From: Tetragonia tetragonoides
Taxonomy: Eukaryota; Streptophyta; Magnoliopsida; Caryophyllales; Aizoaceae
Length of the DNA: 64,000 bases
Assembly: GCA_038025085.1 (NCBI GenBank)
Contig: CM076140.1
Location: 37,261,501 to 37,325,500, forward strand
Direction of reading: 5' to 3'
Made by a program: the position numbers and the translations under genes. Under the pieces are notes generated by a model. It ran no database searches and was not told the origin of the DNA. It worked only from the letters and a program-made list of their open reading frames with translations. Below, one piece after another: positions 9,600 through 20,572 of the stretch. Within the stretch, counting starts at the first letter, position 1, and every line of letters begins with the position of its first letter.

Positions 9600-10934
9600 A
9601 AAAACATTTGGTTCAAGAACTTTCATTGTTCGATAGCGACCTTATACGCTCTGAATGATGTAAATTAACGAGCTCAGATTTGGGGTGAACTTGTCAATGA
9701 GTGGGAGAGTAATAGAATACCTTGGATGATTTTTGGCGATTTCAATGAAGTGCTGAGAACGGAAGAAAGAGCAAGTCGTCAAATAAATGTGAGAGGAGTG
9801 GATGATTTTAGGGAGTTTATTACTAAGATGCAGTTACTGGAGGTTGATTTGAAGGGAGGAAAATTTACATGGTTCAGGGGCAACTCTATGAGTAGGATTG
9901 ATAGAGTATCTGTGAATTCTGAATGGATGGGTATTTGTCCTTCTCTCTCGACTTCATCTCTCAAACGAGGATTATCGGATCATGTCCCACTCTTGATTAG
10001 CTCAGAAACACAGAATTGGGGTCCCAAACCGTTCAGATTTCTTGATTGCTGGCTAGATCACCCAGAGTTCATGAATATGGTCGAGAAGGAATGGAAGAAC
10101 ACTAAAGGGGGAGGAAGTGACGAGATGCATGTGAGTGATAAACCGCGACACCTTCGAGGCAAAATGAAAGAGTGGAATAAGTCTGATTTTGGGGACTTGA
10201 ATCACAAAGTTGAAGAGTTAGAGGGGAAGTTGGCTGATTGGGATAATCTTGCTAGCCAGCGAAACTTAACACTTGAAGAACTTCATAATAGAAAATCCGA
10301 TATTGCAGAGCTTTGGAAATGGTGCAAAAGACGTGAGATGTATTGGGCCCAATTGTCTCGGGTGAAGTGGATGAAAGCAGGTGATAAGAATACGAAGTAC
10401 TTCCATGCCGTAGCTTCGAGCAGACGAAGTAGAAATGGTCTTACACGGCTCCAGTGTGGTGAAAAAATTCTGACAAAACCAGCGGATATTGGGAGGGAGA
10501 CAATTCGGTACTTTAGAAGCATATTCAAGGAGGAATACGAATCCAGACCTATTTTTCAAGAGATAGGGATGAGGAAACTGACTCAAGCTCAGGGTTCGTG
10601 GCTAATTGACTAATTTAGTGAGGAGGAAATTAGACAAGCTGTGTGGCAATGTGAGGGGAGTAAGGCGTCGGGTCCAGACGGGTATAACTTCAACTTCATT
10701 AAGGGAGCTTGGAAACTGATCAAAAAAGATATTATTGAGTTCATACATAGCTTGTGGGAGTCTGGCCAATTACCACCAAGCATTAACATGGCTTTCATTA
10801 GCCTCATTCCGAAGGTGGATGCACCAGCTGAATTGAAAGATTTTCGGCCAATAAGCATGATCGGAGCTTTGTATAAAATCCTGGCCAAAATTCTGTCAAA
10901 TAGGTTGAAGGGAGTTATGAATAGCTTAGTGGGT
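9600..10934 (+). pseudogene. LINE ORF2, endonuclease C-terminus and reverse transcriptase N-terminus
   Basis: This is the left part of a plus-strand LINE split by the copia element at 10935. It encodes the end of an apurinic-type endonuclease (IFGDFNEVL near 9729, SDHVPLLI near 9978). The linker [13 protein letters not shown] follows near 10370. The start of the reverse transcriptase comes next (SKASGPDGYNFNFIK near 10660, FRPISMIGALYKILAKILSN near 10843). In-frame stops occur at about 9669 and 10611. The coding frame stops at LKGVMNSLVG and resumes at 20573. The 5' part of the endonuclease and ORF1 are missing. Confidence 0.85.
10930..10934. repeat. target-site duplication TGGGT, left copy
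   Basis: TGGGT is repeated at 20573-20577 directly after the 3' LTR. It fixes the ends of the copia insertion and shows that the LINE was the target. Confidence 0.9.
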
Positions 10935-12208
10935 TGTTGAACCCTTAGTGTTTTGATGATGATAGACCTAAGTGTACTTAACTCAACATGTTTGATATGT
11001 GTGCTTGCAAGGGTGTGTTTTGCAGGTTAATACATCAAGTAGATGGTGATCAATATAGCAAGGACATTGAAGCATGAAGTTCTACAGATAATTCAAGGGA
11101 TTTGTAGTTTAGAACTCATGTAAGACTTCTGACTTTAAGTCTTAGTAATTTGGGACTTGTCACAAACTCACAGCTTGTACGCTAAGGAATAAAGTAGCTA
11201 CGTATTGAGCAGCTGAAAGGAACAATCCAAGGAACTGTTTCTTTCAGGCGCCCAATACTAGCCAGTGCTCAAAATAGTCCAAAGAAAATTGAGAAATCGA
11301 TTCTCCGTTTATTTTGAGGATTTCTGCTTTAAAACATAAACTGGTTTATGAAAGGATTCTTATAATAAAATCTTTTGTATTTGATCTTATATATTTTGAG
11401 AAAAGATTTTGTTATGTTACTTGGAAAAGGTTTTCATATATTAGAGATTTTATTCTCTATTATCCTAAGGTTTGACAACTTGGCTATAGATTTCATTAGG
11501 GTGAATCTAGCTGTTTTTTAGCCAAGTCGAAAATTAGTTTCCTACTTAACTACTACTTCTTATATTAGTTTGGAAACTTTAAAATTCCTTTCAGTCTTCT
11601 GCCTTTTGTAAAATCACGCTTTGGTTATTTAAAGGAGGGCAAAGCATCAGTTTTGATTACGCACTGAATTGAGAAAATCTTTGAGAGCACTTGAGCATAC
11701 AGGTGTTCTTATTCCCTATAGCTACTCTTGTGTTGAAGGAACAATTGCTTTGTTGTTTCTTCAGTCTGTGTTAAGTTCTGAATTGCTTGGTCTTGCTGTC
11801 AGTACGTCATAGGTTTAAATTGCGCCTTTTAAGCTTTCATAGAAGCAGTTTAGGCATTCTGAATCTGTTCTTTCCTGTTGTGAACGTGGAGTTTGTGGTG
11901 TTTAGGCTTAGGTGAAGCTTGAGCACGTTTTGACTCAAGTAGTTGGTGCTACGTGTAATCGGGTCGTGTCTTCTTATTAATGAGAATAAGTAGACGTTAA
12001 AATCCCTCTCGGTCGTGGTTTTACTTCCTTAGATTTAAGGAAGGTTTCCACGCTAAATCGTGTGTCAAGTTCTGGTTTGATTTACTATTTTTATTGTTCA
12101 AGTAATTGCTGAGAACGTGACACTAGATTAGTTGAGTTAAAAGTTATAAATTCCGCAAAATTTAAAGAACCCAATTCACCCCCCTCTTGTGTTCTTATTG
12201 CTACAACA
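10935..12208 (+). repeat. 5' LTR of the SIRE-like copia element
   Basis: A 1274-bp LTR from TGTTGAACCC to GCTACAACA. It is very similar to 19308-20572 with scattered substitutions and a few small indels. One is around 11668, where this copy has extra bases after TTACGCAC. Confidence 0.95.
11626..11633 (+). promoter_or_regulatory. candidate TATA box in the 5' LTR
   Basis: TATTTAAA followed by GGAGGGC lies mid-LTR, at a plausible U3/R boundary. The identical word occurs in the 3' LTR near 19998. No other promoter element was identified. Confidence 0.4.
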
Positions 12209-12210
12209 AT

Positions 12211-12223
12211 TGGTATCAAAGCG
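12211..12223 (+). other. primer-binding site, tRNA-Met type
   Basis: TGGTATCAAAGCG starts two bases after the 5' LTR. It differs by one base from the usual TGGTATCAGAGC. Confidence 0.85.
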
Positions 12224-12260
12224 GGTTACTTTTTTTGAGAGGTTAACACCTTAGAGTGAT

Positions 12261-14216
12261 CCGAAAAATGGTGCACCTGAGGGAATACTTGAAGGACATT
12301 CAACTGCCCGTCCTCCACTATTCAATGGTCATTCTTACAGTTGGTGGAAGAATCGAATGGAAATTCATGTGAAAGCTGAAGATTATCAACTATGGGGTAT
12401 TATAAAAAATGGACCATATGAGATTATCCAAACTGATGACAAGGGTTTGGTATCTGCAAAACCCATGGACAAGTGGGATGAGACCGACTACAAAAAGATG
12501 GAGAAGAACGCCAAAGCAATCAAATTGCTTCACTGTGGTTTAAGCTCAGATGAATTCAATCGTGTTTCAGCGTGCTCAACAACCAAGGAAATTTGGGACT
12601 TGCTTAAGATATCCCATGAAGGTACAAACGAGGTAAAAAAGGCTAAGATTGATTTGCTAGTTTCTCAATATGAACTATTTGAAATGAAACCTGATGAACC
12701 AGTCAAAGATATGTTTGCTAGATTTACTAACATTGTGCATGAGTTGAAATCTCTCGATAAACACTTCAGTATAGAAGATCAAGTGAGGAAAATTCTTCGG
12801 AGTTTACCTCATGAAAATTGGACTGCTAAGATTACGGCAATTTAAGAGGCTAAGGACTTGACCGTCATGACTATGGAGCAATTGATCGGCTCTCTCATGA
12901 CTCATGAGATGCAGTTAGCTAAAAGAGTGCAAAGTTCAACCAAAAAGGATCGTGGAATTGCCTTGAAAGCACAAGAAACAGAGGAAGAGTCATCACTTGA
13001 AAATGACTTAGCTATGCTAGTTCGTCGACTTAGAGGTGCTTATCCTATGCAGCACAAAGGGTTCAAAGGAAAGAAAGGTAACACGTCACAAGGTAAAAAC
13101 ACTCCTTCTAAGTCCCCTGTTACTAACGGTTGTTATAGGTGTGGTAGCACAGATCACTTTGTTCGGGATTGTTCTGTTGGACAAGAGGAACGAACAAAGG
13201 AACAACAGAATCATCAGTACAAATCTGTAAAAAAGGAGATGAAGAAAGCCTTCTATGCTACTTGGGGATTTACTGATTCTGAAGATGAAGAAGAAGAGGA
13301 GAAAGATCATGAGGCCAATCTCAGCTTGATGGCCATAAGCGAAAATGATAACTCAAATGTGGTAAGTCATCTAACTCTCAAAGAGAAGGCTAAATTGTTA
13401 CCTAGAGATAAATTGCTTGAAATGACTTTAGCTTTATTAGATGAGTTTCATGAGGTATGTTCTGATAATCAAGAATTAGATAGTTCTGTAACTAGCTTAC
13501 AAGAAAATTTGGAATGTATGACTAAGCTAAAACATGAGCATGAGAATGTTAATACTGTTTTAAAGAATGAAAATTCCAGGCTAAAAGAAGCTATTACTTT
13601 GTTAGAAAAAGAAGCTGCTGGTTATATTCTTGAAATTGATAGATTAAAGGACTTGCCCAGTGTACATGAGCCTATCCATATTGTTGATGAAACCCGTGTA
13701 ACGAAACTAAAGGAAGAGCTTAAGAGAGTTAATATACTTCTTGGTAAATCTGTTGCTTATGTTCCCTGTTCGTGCGAAGATCTAAAACTTGAGTTAAATA
13801 AGACCAAATCTGTTTTGAGTGACTTATTTGCTAAAAATTCAGAACCTCAAAAAACTGTCACAAAATCGGACAAAGCTGAGAGCAGTAATACAGGAAGAAA
13901 CAATGTGAGGAACAGTTCCTCTGACTTGTATGATTGGTGCAAAAAGCACGAAAGTAAGAATAGAGCTGGTTTAGGCTTTAAAAAGAACAAAGTCACATGG
14001 AATAAAAAATCCAAATATGTTGATTTGTATGAGAATAAGGTCTGTATGCATTGTGGTAAAGTAGGACACTTTCGTTTTGAATGCATTGCTCGTATGAAAG
14101 CTTATGACATGAACAATGGTTATGTGAGACAAATTTGGGTTAAGAAGAGTGAAATTCACAATGTTTCTCATAGAAAGGTACCCAAACAGATTTGGGTACC
14201 TAAGACTAACAAGTAA
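12261..14216 (+). pseudogene. copia gag with two zinc knuckles and a long coiled coil
   Basis: The gag frame is recognisable from about 12261 (DPKNGAPEG) although the first ATG in that frame is at 12357. A stop TAA at 12843 interrupts AITAI and EAKDL, and the frame continues from 12858 for 452 codons. The first zinc knuckle CYRCGSTDHFVRDC is near 13128 and the second CMHCGKVGHFRFEC near 14043. Between them is an acidic patch (EDEEEEEKDHE near 13283) and a heptad-rich helical region from about 13430 to 13820, as in SIRE-type gag. The protein would assemble the particle. The stop and lost start make it a pseudogene. Confidence 0.85.
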
Positions 14217-14225
14217 TATTTTATG

Positions 14226-17200
14226 CAGGCTAAAGTGAGAGGGAGCAGCATGTGGTATCTTAATAGCGGCTGCTCTAGGCATATGACAGGGGATGAATCT
14301 AATTTCCTCTCACTTCAAGCCTTCGACGGTGGCAGTGTGACTTTCGGTGATAACATGTAAGGAGAAATTATTGCTGTCGGTAAGATAGGTATGTCACTGT
14401 CGCACTCCATTGACAATGTTTACTTGGTTAAAGGTCTCAAACATAATCTGTTAAGTGTTTCACAATTATGTGACAAAGGTAATAAAGTTAAATTCACTTC
14501 AAGTTGTTGTGTTGTTAAGAAACGCGAGACAGGTGAGGTTGTGTTGGAAGGGAGACGACACAACAACGTTTATAAAATTGATCTTTCTACACTCCCCAAC
14601 ATTGGTTTTACTTGCATTAGTGTACTGGAAAATGATCCATCGTTGTGGCACAAGCGTCTAGGACATGTCAGTTTATCGTTGTGGCATAAGCTTAATACTC
14701 AGAACTTAGTTGAAGGCTTATCATCTATTAAGTATGAGATTGATAAATTATGTGATGCTTGTGCATGTGGGAAACAAGTTAGATCGTCTTTTAAACACAA
14801 GAAAGTGGTAAGTACCACACGACCACTTGAATTAATTCATATGGACTTATGTGGGCCTATGCGTGTTGTTAGTCGTGGTGGTAAGAGGTATGTCCTTGTA
14901 ATTGTAGATGACTACTCTCGCTTCACTTGGACCTTATTTTGATCCTCGAAAGAGGAAACTTTTGATGTGTTTGTTACTTTTGCAAGGAAGGTACAAAAGC
15001 AAGTCCAAAATGAACTCGTATCCATGCGTTCTGATCATGGACGTGAGTTTGACAATGATAAATTTGACAAGTTTTGTGCAGAGCATGGTGTAGATCACAA
15101 CTTCTCAGCTCCTAGAACACCGCAACAAAATGGAGTAGTTGAGAGGAAGAACCGCACCTTAGAGGATATAGCTAGAACGATGCTTCTATCTAGTGGTTTG
15201 CCAAGAAACTTTTGGGCCGAGGCAGTCAACACTACGTGCTACATTATCAACCGCTGCATGATTAGGCCCCTCCTAAAGAAAACACCATATGAACTGCTTA
15301 AGGGTAGAAGGCCTAATGCTAATCACTTTAGAACTTTTGGTTGTAAGTGCTTTGTGCATAATAAAGGTAAGGATAATTTGGGCAAATTCGATGCTAGAAG
15401 TGATGAAGCGGTATTTTTGGGATACTCTTCACATAGTAGAGCTAACAAAGTTTACAATAAAAGAACTATGTGTGTTGAGGAGAGCATTCATATGATTTTT
15501 GATGAATCTGATGTTTTGATTAAGAAAAATGTGCAGGATGAGGACTTTGAGATAGGGCTGGTTTGTAAAGAAGCTATTACTGACCACCAGCATACTAGCA
15601 TACAAGAAACAGACAATGAAACTGGTTCTTTACCAGAGGAGAAGTCAGGGGGAACTGTGAATAACCAAGAAGAAACTGTTTCTTCTATCGTTCCTTCTGA
15701 ACAGCAAGGTGGGACGAGTACTCTGCCATTTACTCCACGAGCTTGGAAACATCAAATCTCTCACCCTCCCGACTTGATCATCAGTGACATAAATAAGGGA
15801 ATCAAACCAGATCCTCTGTGCATAAATTTTGTGCTCATAATGCATTTATTTCTCAAATTGAACCTCATGATTATCTAACCGCTTTGTTAGATTCGGATTG
15901 GACTTTAGCGATGCAGGAGGAGCTAAATCAATTTGAGAGAAGTCAAATTTGGCATCTTGAACCGAGACCCACTGGCCAAACTATAATTGGGATGAGGTGG
16001 GTGTATAGGAACAAACTTGATGAAGATAGAAATATCATAAGGAACAAGGCAAGATTGGTAGTGAAGGGATACAATCAGCAGGAAGGGATCGACTATGATG
16101 AAACCTTCGCTCCGGTAGCTAGACTTGAAGCTATAAGAATGTTAATTGCCTTTGCAGCTCATAAGGATTTGAAGTTGTTCCAAATGGACGTCAAAAGCGC
16201 CTTTTTAAATAGATATTTAAAAGAAGACGTCTATGTGGAACAACCCCCGGTTTTGAAAATTCGGATTTTCCAAATCATGTTTATAAACTCGATAAAGCAT
16301 TATATGGTTTAAAGCAAGCTCCTAGAGGTTGGTATGAGCGCTTATCGAAGTTTTTATTAGAAAACGATTTTCAAAGTGGAAAAGTTGATAAAACGTTATT
16401 TTTGAAAACAAAGGGGAAGATTTATTAGTTGTTCAAATTTATGTGGATGATATTATTTTTGGTGCAACTAACGAATCTTTGTATAAGGATTTTGAGAAGC
16501 TAATGATGAGCGAGTTCGAGATGAGTATGATGCGCGAACTGAATTTCTTTTAGGGTTTACAAATTGTACAAAGAGTTGATGGGATCAAGATACATCAACA
16601 AAAATACCTCAAAGAATTGGTCAAAAAGTATGGCATGGAGAATGCTAAGCCATATGATACACCGATTCCAACAACGGCCAAGTTGGATGCAGATGAAAAA
16701 GGTAAGAGCGTTGATGAGAAGACATTCAGAGGTATGATTGGTTCATTGCTTTACCTTACTGCAAGTAGGTCAGATATTGTGTACAGTGTTAGGTTGTGTG
16801 CGAGATTTCAATCTAACCCCAAGGAATCACATTTGACTGCTGTAAAAAGAATTTTAAGATATTTGCAGGGTAACGGTAATTTGTGTCTGTGGTACCCAAA
16901 AGGTGATAATTTTGATTTGGTTGGATACACGGATGCAGATTATGCTGGTTGTTTAGTTGACAGGAAAAGTACTTTTGGAATGACAACTTTCTTAGGTCCT
17001 TGCTTAATTTCTTGGTCCTCTAGAAAACAAAATTCGGTTGCAATGTCAACAGTAGAAGCAGAATATGTGGCTGCTGCCTCATGTTGTGCTCAATTGCTGT
17101 GGATAAAACAACAACTTAAGGATTTTGGTGTTGATGTGGGTTGTATGCCTATTTTATGTGACAACACGAGTGTCATAAATATTTCTAAAAATCATGTGCA

Positions 17201-17369
17201 ACACTCTAGAACAAAACACATTGAAATTAGACACTTTTTTTTGAGAGACAATGTGGAAAAAGGTTTTATTCAAATGTGCTTTTGTGAAACTGAGAAACAA
17301 TTGGCTGATATCTTTACGAAACCATTGAGTAGAGACCGATTTGAGAAGCTTAGAACTTGGCTTGATTAG
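14226..17369 (+). pseudogene. copia pol: protease, integrase, reverse transcriptase, RNase H
   Basis: Domains follow copia order. The protease near 14260 reads WYLNSGCSRHMTG, where the catalytic DSG has become NSG. The integrase zinc region (HKRLGH, CDACACGK) is at 14650-14770. The catalytic core has VDDYSRFTW near 14907, RSDHGREFDN near 15027 and QQNGVVERKNR near 15126. Reverse transcriptase runs from about 15880 with [18 protein letters not shown] and YVDDIIFG (near 16441). RNase H lies between 16900 and 17330 (TDADYAGCLVDRKS, VEAEYVAA, KHIEIRHF). Stops lie at 14358, 14940 and 16552. Frameshifts lie near 15800, 16250 and 16413. Confidence 0.9.
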
Positions 17370-17799
17370 ACTTAATTAAGGTATGTGTGCTTATTTTTCC
17401 CCTAGGATTGGCTAGATGTGAATTTATTACTGGCAAAAAATAACCCCATTTACTATAGATGGGTAGCATTATTTGCTTATGCCTCATAAGCTTTTGTATG
17501 ACAAATTTGCTAGTTAATTACATCTACAAATAATATGTGCTTAATTGTGCATAACTGGCTGCTACAAGTGGTAAAAGACTCACTAATGTCTGATGATACT
17601 CCCCTTATTGATTTTTGAACTATTGTCATGTGTTTCAGTCCATTGTCTAGGGAGCAATATTTTTTTTTCTAAGGCCAACTTTGTATTCTGTGGTGAAAGA
17701 GAAGAGATCAAAACAAAAAAAAAAAAAAACGAAAATTTTTGACGATCTCTTTCACTGCCTCCTTTTAGGAACAACCCTCATTAATTCCTTAAATGATCA

Positions 17800-18251
17800 G
17801 CTCACCTCCACAATTCCAACTAAAGCCACCCGTTAACACCCCCAATTTCCTTTCTCTCTCCTAAATAAAAATTGCCCAAAACCTCAAACTCTAGAAACCT
17901 TGAACTATCTTCATCCATGGAAATTACTAGAGGTGGAAAAGTTAAGCCGGTCCTTCGAAGTCGGCTGGTAACTGCGGGGCTGCTACTAAGGGGGAACAAA
18001 TTGCTAGTAAAGCAAATCGAGAAATTCAAGCAATTCTCCTGTCCAACTGCTGAAATTGAAGGAGAGTACATGTTATTTGGCAAAAGTAAAGGAACTAGCA
18101 AGTGGGACAACTGGATGTGATGGGCCTGAGAGTCGTGCGGATGATGATAGTCGTGATGTTGATTTTGCTCCTGGCCGTGAAATTGATGACAGTAGTGATG
18201 ATGGGTTAGCTCGGACAAAACATAAGCTTCTTCATGGTTCCTCTTCTACCT

Positions 18252-18288
<37 letters not shown>

Positions 18289-18735
18289 GATGCCAGTACC
18301 AAATTCAGAAACACTTGGTGATGATGAAGAGGAAACAGAGGATGAGCTGGAGTATTTTGATTAGGCAACATTCATAGCCGGATTTGAGAACTAGAACATT
18401 ATGCAGGTAGTGTGTGGGATACAATTGACAAGGATTTGTTGGACAAGATGGATATTAAGAATTACAATGGTGAACTCATTCGGGAGGCCAAAAAGGCACA
18501 ACTAGGGGCTGAGCCAAACCCACAAGCTAATTTCGACCATGCCTTGCTTGGTGACAGACAACATTTTACTGAAATTAGGGGTTGGTTCAACAATTTCTAT
18601 GAGCAAAACGAGAAGGTCAAGCACAGATTGGATAGACTTCTTCATGTTCAGCGCACTGGCCAGCGGATCACTACTTTGCGACAGAATTTAATCCTCTCTC
18701 GGCTGCGTCATTTGTCGGACAAACTTGGATGATCA
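17800..18735 (+). pseudogene. extra ORF region between pol and 3' LTR (SIRE-type)
   Basis: Three overlapping or adjacent open segments look coding. One runs at 17872-18120 (MEITRGGKVKPVLRSRL...). A second at 18056-18364 is rich in Asp/Glu with a lysine run encoded by an A-tract at 18254-18286. A third at 18412-18732 (WDTIDKDLLDKMDIKNYNGE, then EIRGWFNNFYEQNEKVKHRL) is helical. SIRE/Maximus elements often carry an extra, sometimes env-like, ORF here. I see no signal peptide or membrane segment, so an envelope function is not supported. Confidence 0.5.
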
Positions 18736-19287
18736 TCTTTAGCCTTTCCACTTATTTTTGCTAGCTGTGAACCTTTCTCTGTAAATGGTTCCTCCCTGCT
18801 CCTAGATATTTTTTTGCTTCGTTGTGATTTGGACTTATTCTCACTGACAGCTGTTCATAATTGGCTAGTATCCTTAGATTGCAGTTTGAGCTACTGGAAA
18901 CTTGTGGTAGATGTTAGCCTGGAGCTTTAGATGTTTTTAATAGTGGTTTAAACAGACTTTACTATGGTTGCATATGCTACTGCTAATCTGATTTCCTTTT
19001 GATGATGCCAAGAGGGGGAAAATATGCATGCTTTACTTTGATTGCTCTTTTCTTGTCTTAGTTTGATAGTCTCTGGTTCTTTTTAATTGGTTCTCTTGCT
19101 GGAAAAGGGTTTGCGACTTGATGTCTGTTGGCTGGTCTAGTGAAGTTCACATATGCAGGTTGTTAAATGTCTCTCTCTAAAAGTGTTTAGTTTGGTGTGG
19201 TATTGTTCTCAGAGTTTATGTCCTTGCAGATTGCTTATATACTGAATTGGATTAGTCTTGATCGAGTTAAGCACACCCAGGCTTGTC
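18736..19287. other. 3' untranslated region of the SIRE-like element
   Basis: T-rich sequence between the extra ORF and the polypurine tract, without recognisable coding motifs. Confidence 0.6.
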
Positions 19288-19288
19288 A

Positions 19289-19305
19289 TCATCAAAAAGG
19301 GGGAA
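19289..19305 (+). other. polypurine tract of the SIRE-like element
   Basis: CATCAAAAAGGGGGAA lies just before the 3' LTR start TGGTGAACCC. Confidence 0.85.
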
Positions 19306-19307
19306 TT

Positions 19308-20572
19308 TGGTGAACCCTTAGTGTTTTGATGATGATAGACCTAAGTGTACTTAACTCAACATGTTTGATATGTGTGCTTGCAAGGGTGTGTTTTGCAGGT
19401 TAATACATCAAGTAGATGGTGATCAATATAGCAAGGACATTGAAGCATGAAGTTCTACAGATGATTCAAGGGATTTGTAGTTTAGAAGTCATGTAAGACT
19501 TCTGACTTTAAGTCTTAGTAATTTGGGACTTGTCATAGACCCACAGCTTGTACGCTAAGGAATAAAGTAGCTACGTATTGAGCAGCTGAAAGGAACAATC
19601 CAAGGAACTGTTTCTTTCAGGCGCCCAATACTAGACAGTGCTCAAAATAGTCCAAAGAAAATTGAGAAATCGATTCTCGGTTTATTTTGAGGATTTCTGC
19701 TTTAAAACATAACTGGTTTATGAAAGGATTCGTATAATAAAATCTTTTGTATTTGATCTTATATATTTTGAGAAAAGATTTTGTTATGTTACTTGGAAAA
19801 GGTTTTCATATCTTAGAGATTTTATTCTCTATTATCCTAAGGTTTGACAATTTGGCTATAGATTTCATTAGGGTGAATCTAGCTGTTTTTTAGCCAAGTC
19901 AAAAATTAGTTTCCTACTTAACTACTACTTCTTATATTAGTTTGGAAACTTTAAAATTCCTTTCAGTCTTCTGCCTTTTGTAAAATCATGCTTTGGTTAT
20001 TTAAAGGAGGGCAGAGCATCAGTTTTGATTACGCACAATCTTTGAGAGCACTTGAGCATACGGACGGTCTTATTCGTTATAGCTGCTGTTGTGTTGAAGG
20101 AACAATTGCTTTGTTGTTTCTTCAGTCTGTGTTAAGTTCTGAATTGCTTGGTCTTGCTGTCAGTACGTCATAGGTTTAAATTGTGCCTTTTAAGCTTTCA
20201 TAGAAGCATTGTTTAGGCATTCTGAATCTGTTCTTTTCTGTTGTGAACATGGAGTTTGTGGTGTTTAGGCTTAGGTGAAGCTTGAGCACGTTTTGGCTTG
20301 AGTAGTTGGTGCTACGTGTAATCGGGTCGTGTCTTCTTATTAATGAGAATAAGTAGACTTTAAAATCCCTCTCGGTCGTGATTTTACTTCCTTAGATTTA
20401 AGGAAGGTTTCCACGCTAAATCGTGTGTCAAGTTCTGGTTTGATTTACTGTTTTTATTGTTCAAGTAGTTGTTGAGAACGTGACACTAGATTAGTTGAGT
20501 TAAAAGTTATAAATTCCGCAAAATTTAAAGAACCCAATTCACCCCCCCTCTTGTGTTCTTATTGCTACAACA
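19308..20572 (+). repeat. 3' LTR of the SIRE-like copia element
   Basis: A 1265-bp LTR ending GCTACAACA, followed by the target duplication TGGGT. Its first bases are TGGTGA rather than TGTTGA. One diagnostic difference from the 5' LTR is GACTTTAA near 20356, where the 5' copy has GACGTTAA. Confidence 0.95.

Larger units (their letters stand above)
10935..20572 (+). mobile_element. Ty1/copia retrotransposon, SIRE/Maximus-like, degenerate
   Basis: The 9638-bp element has LTRs of about 1.27 kb, a 5-bp target duplication, a tRNA-Met-type primer-binding site, gag with a long coiled coil, pol, an extra ORF region of about 1.9 kb between pol and the 3' LTR, and a polypurine tract. A long gag and extra sequence after RNase H are typical of the SIRE/Maximus lineage. 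The lineage name is inferred from architecture only. Several stops, at least three frameshifts and a mutated protease Asp show it is not autonomous now. Confidence 0.9.

Noticed and set aside
17800..18735. Envelope gene of the SIRE-like element
   Set aside because: There is no signal peptide, membrane helix or furin-like site in the readable frames.
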